DNA of 64,000 nucleotides from Nannochloropsis oceanica (lineage: Eukaryota; Sar; Eustigmatophyceae; Eustigmatales; Monodopsidaceae). Location: contig CP038135.1 in assembly GCA_004519485.1 (NCBI GenBank), positions 683,001-747,000 of the forward strand, read 5' to 3'. Made by a program: the position numbers and the translations under genes. Shown here piece by piece: positions 34,754-48,930 of the stretch; within the stretch, counting starts at the first letter, position 1, and every line of letters starts with the position of its first letter. Under the pieces are notes generated by a model. It saw only the letters and a list, made by a program, of their open reading frames with translations, did no database searches and had not been told where the DNA came from.

Positions 34754-35244
34754 GCAGACGAGAAGGAGATGGGAAAATGATCAGGAAGGAACAGCAGGAG
34801 AGCGATGATGAAGATTATGATAAGGGTTTTTGGATGAGGGAAGGTGGGTTGGTGGAGGGGGGAGGGGAGGGAGGCAGGGGATAATTGTCGGAGAGAGTAT
34901 TTCTTGGACAAGCCGGGCGCGGCTTCAAGGGGGGAGAGGAATAAATAGTCTCGCACCCACAAACATTTATTCGAACTACCAAGAAAGAAGAAAACGACGA
35001 GAGACATGAGGATGAAATTGACGCCGTTGAGTGTTTTTGGTAAAGGAAGAAAGACGTGCTTTGGTACAAATTCAGCGGTCCGATCCGCATCAAAAAGTCA
35101 GTCTGATGCCTCAGCCCCTTTTTTGACCTTGCTTTTTCCATACCAAAACTTACTGACGCCTTGTTTCAAATTCCCTGCCAGATCAACAGGACCTGTTCCA
35201 TCTTACAACTCGAGATCTTGTCCGCCTGTTCGTCAATCAACGAA
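34754..35244. other. Intergenic, no gene seen
   Basis: 491 bp between the core-protein stop and the dynein light chain start, on the same strand. It includes the 5' leader of the next gene. Confidence 0.55.
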
Positions 35245-35985
35245 ATGGTGAGTTGTTGTTGTTGTCTCTCGAAAATGTGATGGGCCGTCCCTCCTTTTTT
35301 TTTCCCACACCTCTTTTACCCCCACACGACAAACTACGAACCTTAAACTAAGACAAGCACCACCCAAGCTCTGAAATTCTGGGAAGCTAAGACAAGCATG
35401 GTCGCAGCCAAGGCCACTCAGGTAAAAATGTGTTGCCAAGGTATCGTCAAGCTCGATTCGTCGCTCAACGCCTTGAGCAACTGTGAGTGCCTCTCCCTCT
35501 CCACCAACCAGATCGACCGAATGGTTCCACTAACGGGGATGAAAAAATTACGAGTTTTATCCTTGGGACGAAACCAGCTCAAGAAAATCGAGAAGTTGGA
35601 GGACGTGGGCGAAACTTTGGAAGAGCTCTGGCTTTCGTACAATTTGGTCACTTCCCTCGATGGCCTGGCTTCCTTGAACAAGCTTACAACTCTCTTCATC
35701 TCTAATAATCAAATTAAAGCATGGGCAGAGATCGATAAATTGGCCGCCATGCCAAATCTGCGCGATGTGCTCTTGGTGGGAAATCCCATCTATGACGGCA
35801 TGTCGAAGGAAGAAGCCCGTTTAGAGGTTTTGCGGCGCCTTCCCTTTATCAAGAAAATCGATGGGGTTCTGGTCACACCCTTGGAGACGGAAAAGGCTTT
35901 GGGGGCCAGCGTTGCAGAGGGATCAACCGGGGCCTCAAAGGCGACGGCGGCGGGCGCCACGAGCAGTGTGGCACCAATAGAGTAA
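35245..35985 (+). CDS. DNAL1: Outer-arm axonemal dynein light chain 1 (LC1, leucine-rich repeat)
   Basis: The best model has a first coding exon consisting of the ATG alone (35245-35247, followed by GTGAGT) spliced in phase 0 to 35353-35985, giving 211 residues. The N-terminus then reads MTSTTQALKFWEAKTSMVAA, matching the animal and green-algal LC1 start (KEALARWEEKTG). Starting at the internal ATG 35398 would lose this helix. Conserved LC1 stretches include LSNCECLSLSTNQIDRM, RVLSLGRNQLKKIE, LEELWLSYNLVTSLDGL and LPFIKKIDG. LC1 binds the motor domain of the gamma heavy chain of outer-arm dynein in cilia. A 30-residue Ala-rich tail extends the family length. Its presence implies flagellated cells at some life stage, or a retained ancestral gene. 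Confidence 0.92.
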
Positions 35986-37119
35986 TTAACAAATATGTTT
36001 GGTGAGAGCAGAAAGAAAAAAATATATGAAAGAAAGGATACAGAGGGACAAATATTCATTTTTCTATGAGATTTACCATTCTATACATTCTTATTGTTTC
36101 TATTGGTGGATGATTGGCCATCAAGTTTGATTCTAATACTTTGAAATGGTGTACGAGCGGCTCGGACCTGACTTCCTAAAATTAAGGGAAGTGATACAGC
36201 TATTTCGTGTTTGAAGACATTCCTAACGCTGCGATGAGGAAAGATACTGTTATGTTTTCCCCTTGATTTTCTTGGAAGGGTGTGCTGCTTAATTGATTAG
36301 GGCGATTAGTTCGTATTCACTTACCATCGGCCCATGGTGAGCCTCTGGACTTTCTTCAATGGTTGTGAACACGTCGTGTGTCTGCATCGTCGACCCGCTT
36401 CAGCGAGAGTCATGAAAAGTCCCACCCGATGATGGTTTCCATACGATCTAGTCAAGTCCAGCCAAGCTATGCACCCCGTGTGATACAGAGCACGGTACAC
36501 TGTCGGCCTGCTTCGGCACGCGCCATAAAAAGCCCTCCCCGAGGGTGTGCTGAAAAAAATCGGTCGATGTTGTAGGTCAAGTTCCTTCACGAATCAGTTC
36601 CGAAAACCTGTTTTCTACGGCATATCTGGTGGGTGAAGATTAGAGCAAATGCAACACAAACAGCAGCAGTGAGAAACACCGACCTCGACTTGCCGTATTC
36701 TTACTCCTCAGGGAGGCGAGGCAACATTTCATCTGCGGCCTTTTCCATCACAAGCCATTGCTCCGCCCATCCGGACCGACCGCAAGCACAACCGCAGGAC
36801 CACCATCAATGCGCTTCCGTGTGCGTCCCGCTTTCTGGCAACCGGCGTGCGTGGACACATATGATCACCAGGACAGGAAGCGTGTACGGTGCCTGACCTC
36901 CACCAGACATCAATCAGTCGTGTCGGTTGTCAAGTGCGCTTTTGACCACCACTCATGCTCCCCGCCGCCTCTGACGACGAAGAAAGAAGGATGCATGGTC
37001 TCTTCGTGTATGTGGATGGCTTTGAGGCGGGTACCACGACGGCGATACTCATCCTTCCTATCCACTATACATACACATGTTCAGGAAAGACAATTAGGCT
37101 ATAAGAGGCAAGTCCTGCG
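35986..37119. other. Intergenic, 1.1 kb
   Basis: Between LC1 and the helicase gene, same strand. It holds a diverged direct repeat (36389-36435 and 36502-36547). Otherwise no gene or RNA is recognised. Confidence 0.55.
36389..36547 (+). repeat. Diverged direct repeat, about 46 bp, 113-bp spacing
   Basis: Copies at 36389-36435 and 36502-36547 match at about 33 of 46 positions, and most differences are transitions. The core is GTCGRCCYGCTTCRGC followed by CATRAAAAG. Confidence 0.65.
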
Positions 37120-40619
<3,500 letters not shown>

Positions 40620-40866
40620 GGTGGAAAGGAGAAGGAGGAGATGGTGCAGAATGATACGGAGATGGAGGAGGAGGAGGAAGAAGAGAAGGAAGAGGAGGAA
40701 TGAAATTGAGAAGGGTAGAGACATAATAGGGCTCAAGACTAAGAACAAGAAGTAGGGGGAAAATAAGACAAAGGAACCAAAAAGAGAGGGAGAGGAAGAC
40801 AAGAGGAAGGCAAAGGAGGAGAAAGCAGAAGAGGGACAGAGAAGAAAGCTCTTGCAGCACCACCAT

Positions 40867-40869
<3 letters not shown>

Positions 40870-40917
<48 letters not shown>

Positions 40918-40919
40918 TA
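40870..40919 (+). repeat. (CAG)11 (TAG)n microsatellite
   Basis: Eleven CAG units (40870-40902) run into about six TAG/AGT units (to 40919). It lies 250 bp past the helicase stop codon, probably in its 3' UTR or just beyond. Confidence 0.85.
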
Positions 40920-41617
40920 CCAGCAGCTGTGGCAGGTCGAAGTAGAAAGAAAAGGGTAAAGACGAGAAGATGGAAGTTTTCATGATTTTGATTTGTCTGT
41001 GAAAGGTGTGTGCTTACCATCAGTATTCGCCGGCGCCGTAAGAGAAATAGAGAAGGCAAGAGAAAACGAAGGAGGGAGAAGGGAGGGTTATGAGATCACG
41101 AGCGAAACCTCACTCATTTTTTTAATCGTGAAATCTAATGCAAGTCCCGGAATACAGAGCTTTCGGGGCCGAGAGCGCTGTTATCGAGACATAGAGTGTG
41201 AGAGTGAGAGAGTGGAAAATATTAAGTAATGCTAGGTAGCAAGTGGTAGGTGCATCGCGTAAAATTGCCTGCCTTCGTGGTCTTTTTAAATCATTAATCT
41301 GTCTCTCTTTCTGGCCGGCTGACGGTCGATTACCTGTCTATTTCTCTTCATATAGGGTGTAACGGTAGATGTGTCTGGCCACATGCGTGCGTGTGTGTGT
41401 GTTTTTGGAGTGTCAAGTAATCGATAGAGAGCAAGTAGCTAGTGCATACAAACTCTCTTGATAGGAGAACAAACGTTTCTAAAGGGGAAAGGGCATTTGC
41501 TTGTTTGGCTGCTGTTGTCATGGGCACCCGCCTATTTCTTAGGGGTCTTTCACAACGATGGTGTACTGTTGGAGATCCTCCCGAGGCCGCCTTTCGTTTT
41601 GTGGTTTTTGTTTTTCT

Positions 41618-41647
41618 TCACGTGCTTGCTGAAAAGCAAGCACGTGA
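41618..41647. other. Perfect 13-bp inverted repeat with GAAA loop
   Basis: TCACGTGCTTGCT (41618-41630), loop GAAA (41631-41634), AGCAAGCACGTGA (41635-41647). Both arms carry CACGTG, the E-box/G-box core. The flanks (T-rich left, GAGAAAAAAC right) could extend the stem with mismatches. As RNA it would fold into a GNRA-tetraloop hairpin. Confidence 0.85.
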
Positions 41648-42990
41648 GAGAAAAAACATATGGATCAACAGGAGACATTAATGAACGAAGACGGTTTAAA
41701 TGATGAGGAAGGAATAGCAACAAGAACAAGAGAGAAGGCTGATCCGCCGGCCTCCCTCCCTCCGTACTCCCCACCTCCGTGAATGAAAGACGGAATAGGG
41801 ATAAGAGAGGGGTGTGAGGGGGGAAGAAGATGAAGAAGACGAAGAAGACGGTGATTAGACACAAACGTTTGTATGATACAAGAGCACGACAAACACAGAC
41901 GCCTAACAAAATGAGGTAAGAAATACGCGAATAGAGAAAGAGATAAGAGTAAGGACATGAAGATGTAGTTTTTGCGCAGTCCGAGGCAGATGGCACTCAC
42001 GAGAGGAGCTTAATTCTATAAGGTGCACCTTTTCGCCGCTCTCAAAGAGCCTCACAAAAATCACACGCACCCTCCGCGCTCCTCCCCTGTTTCTTCCCTT
42101 CGCTTTGGGTTGAGAGGGGAGATAGAGAGGAGGGTTGGAGAGAGGGAAAGAAATGGAAGGGAGAAAGTGAGCGTGGCTGACTCTCCATTTCCTCCCCTTT
42201 TTGAATCAAGACTTGAGGCTCCGGGCATTAGGTGTGAAGGGCGATTTATCTCCTTATCACCGCAAGAAATATCAAGGGAGAGGAAAGACACGCTACATAT
42301 ACGATACGAGGCTGATGACGACAAATTGGTCACCATCAGGTTGCCTCGTTTTTTCTTCTTTTTTCTTTCGTTTTTGTTTATTCTTTAATTTGCTTGTCGT
42401 GTTTGGGGTGCGACAGCGGCTTCTTGTTGGCTTTTTTTTTTCCACTAACTACTGGCAGAAGCTGCTGTTGTTGGCGCTGCTATCGCTCACTGCTGCTTCT
42501 GCTGCTGCCGTCGCCGTTGCAGCTATTGTTGGTGTATGAAATTTAACACCTGTCTGGATGACCGGCAGTCTCCCTTCTATGTCTCTATTCGCATTTATCG
42601 GTTGCCTTCCATTGTCTTTCTTCATATCCCCTCCCCGTCCTTTGCTTCTTCCTCCCTGCTTTCTGATGTCGCGCTGGCACACACAAGCACGTAGCGTGTT
42701 TCTCTCTACGTCGGTTTACTTCTACCTCTCCCTCCTCCGAGCCATTCTTCCCTCATTCTGGGTTCTGACCCACCAATCACATTGTACAATAGTCACTTCC
42801 TCCCTTTCCTTTTCCTTGACCACCTGCTTTCACATCTTGTCTTTGTGCCTTGTGATCAGCTGTCTTATCCACTGCTCGAACTTGCTCCCTGCCATCCCTC
42901 CCTCCCTCCCTCCTGCGAACCATATATACAGAGAAATGAGCCCAGAACTTTCGTTTACAGCAGTCCTCCCTTCTTTCTTTCATTTTTATT

Positions 42991-44845
42991 CTAAATCTTG
43001 GCCGCGGGACTCATCCATGTATATCTGCCCGAGTACACGAACCCAACCTTCTTCGCAAGCTCGTCCGCTTCCGCCGGCCCACGCGAGCCATACGCGTACG
43101 GAATCGGCTGGATCTTTCCTTGCTCAATGGCGTGAAGCAGCGGTGTCCATATTTTCCAGCTGGCGAGCAACTCGTCGTTGCGCACGAAAGTGGATTGTTG
43201 CCCACGGAGGATGTCGAGGAGAAGGCGGGTGTAGGCCTCGGGGTTATAAGTGTCAGGATACCGCAAGTGGTAGCTCAGATCGAGCTCGGACTGCAGGGGG
43301 GCTGAGCGGAGACCGGGGGCTTTCACGTTGGTTTTGAGGTAAATCGCTTCCTTGGGTTGTAAGCGGATGACGAGCTCGTTCGGCGGCATGGGCTGAGGGA
43401 GTGAGAAAGGGAGGGAGGGGGGGAGGGAGGTAAGTGGATTGTCTAAAACGAAGACGTGTGAGGGTAAACGAGTACAAGGCTTCCCTTCCCCCTTCCCTCC
43501 CTTCCTCCCTCCCTCCCTCCCCTTCCCCCATACGTACCCGTCCATCAAACATATACTGCCCCGCCGGCGGCTGTCGAAATTGCACGCGTATCTCCGCCTT
43601 GCGATCATCCAACGCCTTGCCCGCCTTCAAAATAAACGGCACGCCATCCCACCGTCTGTTATGGATCCGCACCACCGCCGAGCAAAACGTTGGTGTCCTA
43701 CTTTCATTCGGCACGGTCGTATCATCCAAGTATCCTTCATGCTTCTCATCTCCCGTGTACTGGCCCAGCACAACATCATCCACCGTCACAGATGGAATAC
43801 ACTCCAACAACTGCACCTTCGCATCTCTTACAAAATCACTGTGCCCCGGCCCGGACACCCTCACCGGAGGCTCCATCGCCACCAATGATAAGACCTGTGT
43901 CAAATGATTCTGCAAAATATCTCGAATTATTCCCGACTTGTCAAAATATCCCCCTCGGCCCTGAGTCCCGAAGTCTTCCTTAAACGTAATAAGCACACAT
44001 TGAACATGATCTCGGTTCCACAAGGGCTCCAAAAACTCGTTCGCGAACCGCAGACATATCAAATTTTGCACCATCTCCTTCCCCAAGTAGTGGTCGATCC
44101 TATACAAATGGTCTTCAGTGAATAATTCGCCAAGACCTTCAGATAGTCGCTCGCAACTGTCATAGTCGTGCCCGAACGGCTTTTCTACAACAATCCGCGT
44201 CCACCCTGAAGGGGAGACTGCCGTCCCATGAATTGAGCGGGCCGTATCCAGAAACACATTGGGAGGAATTGCGAAGTAAAACAGTCGGTTGGTAGTGTTC
44301 GAGATCCCTTGCGACGCTTCGAACTCCAGCAGCTCGCCATGCAAGGACGCAAAGGCATTCTTGTCATTGTACTCACCCGACCGATATACAATCTTTTCCA
44401 AGAAGTTATCGACCTTATCTGCGTCTCCGTGCTTGACCAGAAATGGTTTAAGCTGGGCACGTAGCTCCTCATCAGATTTGTGCGAGCGGGCATAGCCCAA
44501 GATAACCACATGCTCAGGAATGTACCCGTGGCTGTACAAATCGAACAGACTCGGAAATGTCTTTTTCTTGGCCAGGTCCCCCGACGCGCCCACTACCACG
44601 ATCGACAAATTGTCAAACATGTAGTCCAACGAGTCCAAAGCCTCCGAGGTGGAGGTGGGCGAGCGCATCACGGAGTGCGGCAGGTTCCGCTGTCCTCGCG
44701 GCTGGCTGCCACTGGTACCACTGGTCGAAGGCGTTGAGGGCGAATTAGTTAACCCCAAGCTACACGGCGGCTCCTTTCCACCATCCGTCTTCCTATCGTC
44801 GACGTTGCTGTTGCCGGCCTTGCTATTCTGCCCGTGGCTGGCCAT
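42991..44845 (-). CDS. G6PD: Glucose-6-phosphate 1-dehydrogenase
   Basis: Two exons, 44845-43538 and 43392-42991, joined in phase 0, give 569 residues. The first ~70 residues are Ser/Thr/Pro-rich without a clear signal or transit peptide, so the enzyme is probably cytosolic. The NADP-binding fingerprint is [19 protein letters not shown] (about 77-95). The substrate and catalytic signature [14 protein letters not shown], with the conserved Asp-His pair and Lys, lies near 248-262. [11 protein letters not shown] and [20 protein letters not shown] are also family hallmarks. Exon 2 starts [20 protein letters not shown] and ends [12 protein letters not shown]. It catalyses the first step of the oxidative pentose-phosphate pathway, giving 6-phosphogluconolactone and NADPH. 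Diatoms and eustigmatophytes usually also have a plastid isoform, and this is not it. Confidence 0.96.
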
Positions 44846-45273
44846 AGTTCTATTTTGGGGAATGCGAGTCTGAAGGTGGGTCAAAATCGCATCTCATTGG
44901 GCATTTATTAAAAGAGTGCCACGATGGAAATTGAAGAGGTAAAGAAGGGCAAGTGCCCCACACGTTCCCGGCACCCGCACGGCGCGTTTATCGCCTTTGT
45001 AAACTGCGAGAATAGTAGGCTTGGGTGCTTGCTCGGAGGGGGAAGTGTACCCTAGAAGAGTATTCGGGAGCGATTGGCGAACGAAGGCCTGGAGGGGGCA
45101 CGTAAATTTCATTGAGGAGGTTTCTTTCTCATTTTTCTTCTCGTCGTCGTCAAAATGCTAATTTCTTCTTTTGTATCGCACACATTTCATCGTCTTCCTC
45201 TGTCGCCCCATGTTTTGCTACAATACACACACCTCTTATTCCTTCCCCTCCCTTTCTCCCTCCCTCTCTCCAT
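44846..45273. other. Intergenic, no gene seen
   Basis: 428 bp between the G6PD start and the gamma-adaptin stop, both minus strand. It should contain the G6PD promoter. No motif is named. Confidence 0.5.
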
Positions 45274-48200
45274 TTAATGCCCGTCCGGAAAATTAGCCAC
45301 CGTGCCCATCTCCGTGACAGGCTGGCCCTGGGCATTCGTATAGGTGACCTTAATCTTGAGCTGCAATGGCTTTTGACCCAACATGCTATTGGACACCTTG
45401 ACTACCTGAGTCACAGCCCCCGCGCTGTGTGCTGGCAGGGTGCTCCCCGAGGCGGAGCTCATTTCCAGCTTTACATACTTGGGAACAGCGCATTGAAAGG
45501 AGAGGTTGGTGAAGGCTTCGCCTGTCTGGTTGTGGAAACGACAGAGGAGGAGGGAAGAGGCAGGGTCTCCTCCTTGGTCGGGTTTGGAGAGGTCCATGGT
45601 GATGAGCAACCCGTCTTTGTCGAATGCTGTGATGCTCGACGCCGCCTGCCGGGGCATAACAGGAGACGCCGCCATGGCGGGTACTGCTAATGCTGCAGCT
45701 ACCGCTGTTGGTTGCTCTTGTGGCTGATGATGCTGCTGTGATTGCTGTTGCATTCCAAACACGTCATCAAACGGCGGTGGACCCGCCGCCGGCGCCGACG
45801 TTGATATCGAGGCGCTGGACGAAAAGATATCCGAGAGCAAGTCACCGCCCCCTCCCCCAATCCCTCCACCGCCATTGCCGTTCCCCAGACCAGATGGCGC
45901 TATTTGAGAAGTCCCTCCACTTCCTCCTCCTCTCAAGCTCCCGTTCCCTGCCGCTGCCGGTGGGGCCCCTCCAAAAATATCCTCAAGATCCAGCAAGTCC
46001 CTAACGGCCGCCTGTCCCCCTTCTCCCCGTCCTCCTCCCTCCGTCCCTCCCTTCATTCCCAAGATATCCACTACCGCCGACTCCGACATTCCCTTTCTTT
46101 CCATTCTTCCATCCCTTCCCTCCTCCCTAAACCCTCCTCTCCTCGCCCTCAACATCATTTCATCCAAAGCGGGGATCCGGCCAAGCACCTCCCCCCTCAC
46201 CTTGGCGTCCCAAACCCCACCCCCTTCCCTCCCTCCCTCCCCCTGAGCCAGGACCTGCATAAATTCACAGGACCGCTGCTGTAACTCCAGCTGTAGGGAG
46301 CGGTCATGCAGAGCGAGCAAGCCCTCCAACTTCCTTTTTTCTTCGTCGGAGGGATGGAGGGAGGACGAAGCGAACCGATCCGAGAGCTTCAGCAAGGCAG
46401 TCATGACATATCCCTTGGTCACTTGCGTGGAGGAGTGATTTTTCACCACTTTCTCTAACAGAGTGAGAATCGTCGTTGGGGTTTGTGCGGAGAAGGAGGG
46501 GGTGTCATCGTCGAGCGCGGGCTGTGGTTGAAGCAGCTGTGAGTGGGGGAAGGAACGAAAGGGGAACGGGGGGATGAGGGAGAGGGAGAGAAGGGGGGAA
46601 AAGAGAGGGTGAATGTAAAGCGGAACAAAGTAAAGAGAGGAGGGAGAACAGTGGGCTGGCAGGCAGGGAGGAAAGATGGGGAGGAAGGAGGGATGGAGGA
46701 AAGGAGGGAGGAATAGAGCGAGAGTAAAAATTATGTTTTTAGACGCACCAGATCCCCAAGCTCGCCTATTACCCAAACAGCCGTGACGACCAGACCCTGC
46801 TGTGACGCGTCCTCTTGCAGGAGCACGAACAGCTTGTGGGCGGCGTACCGCTGCAAGTCCTCGGCGGTGGATATGTAGTACACCACCGCGTGGGGTATGG
46901 TCGGGTCGCAGGCCTGCCCGGCTATGGCGAGCATGGACAGAAGGGTGTCCAAGCGCCAGCGAGGGGAGGGGGAAAATGATTCCACGACGTGCATGAGTTT
47001 GCTGCACAAGGAGGCCTTGTGCTCGCTGGGGGCGACGACGAGGTAGTTGAGCATCTCTCTGGCCAGGTCTTGGACGTTCTGGGGGTTCACCAGTTGGTAG
47101 ATCAACTCAAGGGCCCGCTGTCGGATGGAGACATCGGGGTCCTTCAGGCAGTCGACGATGGTGTTGCGGTGTCGCTGGACCGAGGCGGCGTCCTTGACGA
47201 CAACTTTTGAGAGGGTGTTCAAGGCCACATAACGAATGTTGTTGTCGCGGTTGAGGAGGAAGCGACCCAGAATGTTGATGGCCAGGACGCGGAGACCCGC
47301 TTCGGATTCGATGGACATGATGGTTTGGACACATTGGTACAGGATAGAATTGCCCGCGTTCTTGGCCGTTTCGGTGTTGGTAGCCACCTGTGCCAAGAGG
47401 TCATTCATGGCGTCGCTTGCTTCCGGGTTGCTTTTCCCCAGGCATTGCAGCATGTAGAGAAGCTTGACTTGGAGGAAGGGATCTGTGATTCCCGCGACGT
47501 CATGATCAGGAGCATATCCCATCGTCAGGAGGTTTCGGAGGAGGCGGAGGACGGACGGGACCATCCGCGAGAAGGCTGGGGTGTGGACCGTATCCATGCG
47601 CATGACCTCTGTCATGAGCTCGATCCCTGTTAAAAGGACGCCGTGGCTTCTGTCCTTGAGCAAGGATGTGATTCGCTCGATGAAGTCTTCGATGAGGTCA
47701 GGAACCTTGCGCAAGACACGAATCATGGCCAGGGCGGCCTTTTTGCGGAGGTAGCTGTTGGAGGACTTGAGGTGCTTGTCAATGTCCATGGCGAGGTCGC
47801 GTGCAATGTCCTCGGTGGCAAGGTTACCGACGGCGGACAAGGCAAGCCCGACGACGAAAGGGTTGGGGGACATGAGGTCGTTTTTGATTGAGTTGGTGAC
47901 GAGGGTTAAGACCTCTTCTTGCTCGGTGAGAAGGAGGGAGAGGCCTAGGTACCCGATGCGTTTCTCAAAGAAATGCGGCGAGGCAATGAGTTTAAGGCAT
48001 TCCATCTGCCCAAAGTGGCTGGGATAGCCAAGCATATGAATAAATAGGAGTTTGGCGACATTTCGGTGCCGGTACTGCTCGTGCTCTTCCTTAATGGCTG
48101 TGCGGATAAGCGCGGACTCCTTCGCAATGACTGCCCGTTCCTCCGCTGCCGTCTTGCAGGCCCGGACAGCCCGGATCAGTTCCCGCAGTCGCATCGTCAT
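45274..48200 (-). CDS. AP-1 complex gamma-adaptin
   Basis: Two exons, 48200-46749 and 46536-45274, joined in phase 0 (GATCTG|GTGCGT to CACAG|CTGCTT), give 904 residues. The start at 48200 gives MTMRLRELIRAVRACKTAAE, the typical gamma N-terminus. The solenoid trunk (about 1-600) has GQMECLKLIASPHFFEKRIG, PFVVGLALSAVGNLATEDIA and NAGNSILYQCVQTIMSIESE. The hinge (about 600-780) is Gly/Ser-rich with acidic-dileucine-like and ear-binding-like motifs (RDLLDLEDIFGG; DLLSDIFSS; PFDDVFG). The C-terminal gamma-ear (about 785-904) contains LSFQCAVPKYVKLEMSSASG and ends NFPDGH. AP-1 sorts cargo between trans-Golgi and endosomes. Together with the beta-adaptin in this window it could form the heavy-chain pair of AP-1. 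Confidence 0.95.
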
Positions 48201-48930
48201 GGTTGCTGCTGGTGACGGCGGGCGAACGGGCTTAGAGGAAAGGGCGCGCAAGTGGCTGTTTGGGCCGCCTGTTTGTTTGGGGTATGGGGGAGGGTGAAGG
48301 GGCGTAGGAGTGAGGAGGAGAACGGTTGATGCTTGATGATGATGATGATGTATGGGCGCGTGGATGCTTTAAGGCGGCGTCGGCTACCGTACGTGCTGAC
48401 CCATATCGCGCGCAGGGCAAGGCTTGACTGTATGGTGTGCATGGTGTGGGTGGAGTTATGGCCAAGGGGTCGAGCACTGAATGGAATCGAAGTCGGCGAT
48501 CAAGCCTGAAGGTGATGGGGATGTTTGTCGCTCTCTTCTCTCCCGAGACGAGACGAGAGACTCCTCTGCCGACTCGAGTTGAGTTCAAACCCGTGACACG
48601 TGCTTATTTTTTCATCCTTAAAAGGCACGCCTCTGCAACCTTTTCGCACTGTGCAGGCACGGCAGAGTACACTGAAGGCTAGCCATCAAAGGAATTTTGT
48701 GCTGAAGCCATCACTGTATGACGCTCAAAGAAGGAAAAAATGAAGGCATGTCAGCCGTCTCGGGGACGCAAGAGTTGCTTCTATGCATGACCCGCTCTCC
48801 CACGCCCCCAAGCTTCCGGTTCGCATCCACGGCAAGCGCATACCACGCAAGCGGACAGAAGTTTAAAGGTGATCCTATCCTGCCCTGAGGGAATGGCTAC
48901 CGCCTTATGGTTTTTGAGCCAAATCGCCAC
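48201..48930. other. Divergent intergenic region
   Basis: 730 bp between gamma-adaptin and the 748-residue membrane protein, probably two promoters. A frame at 48907 extends the next gene by eight codons (MVFEPNRH). No gene is seen. Confidence 0.55.

Larger units (their letters stand above)
40620..42990. other. Convergent intergenic region, 2.4 kb
   Basis: The longest gene-free stretch, between the helicase and G6PD 3' ends. It contains a (CAG)n(TAG)n microsatellite at 40870-40919 and a perfect 13-bp hairpin at 41618-41647. The frame at 42558-43337 overlaps the G6PD end on the other strand and is hydrophobic/Pro-rich by chance. No protein gene is supported. Confidence 0.6.

Noticed and set aside
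42558-43337. 260-codon plus-strand frame overlapping the end of G6PD
   Set aside because: Hydrophobic and Pro/Ser-rich composition is typical of a chance antisense translation. Its second half lies opposite strongly conserved G6PD sequence.
48540-48620. tRNA-like GTTCAAACCC motif
   Set aside because: No matching acceptor, D or anticodon arms could be drawn on either strand.
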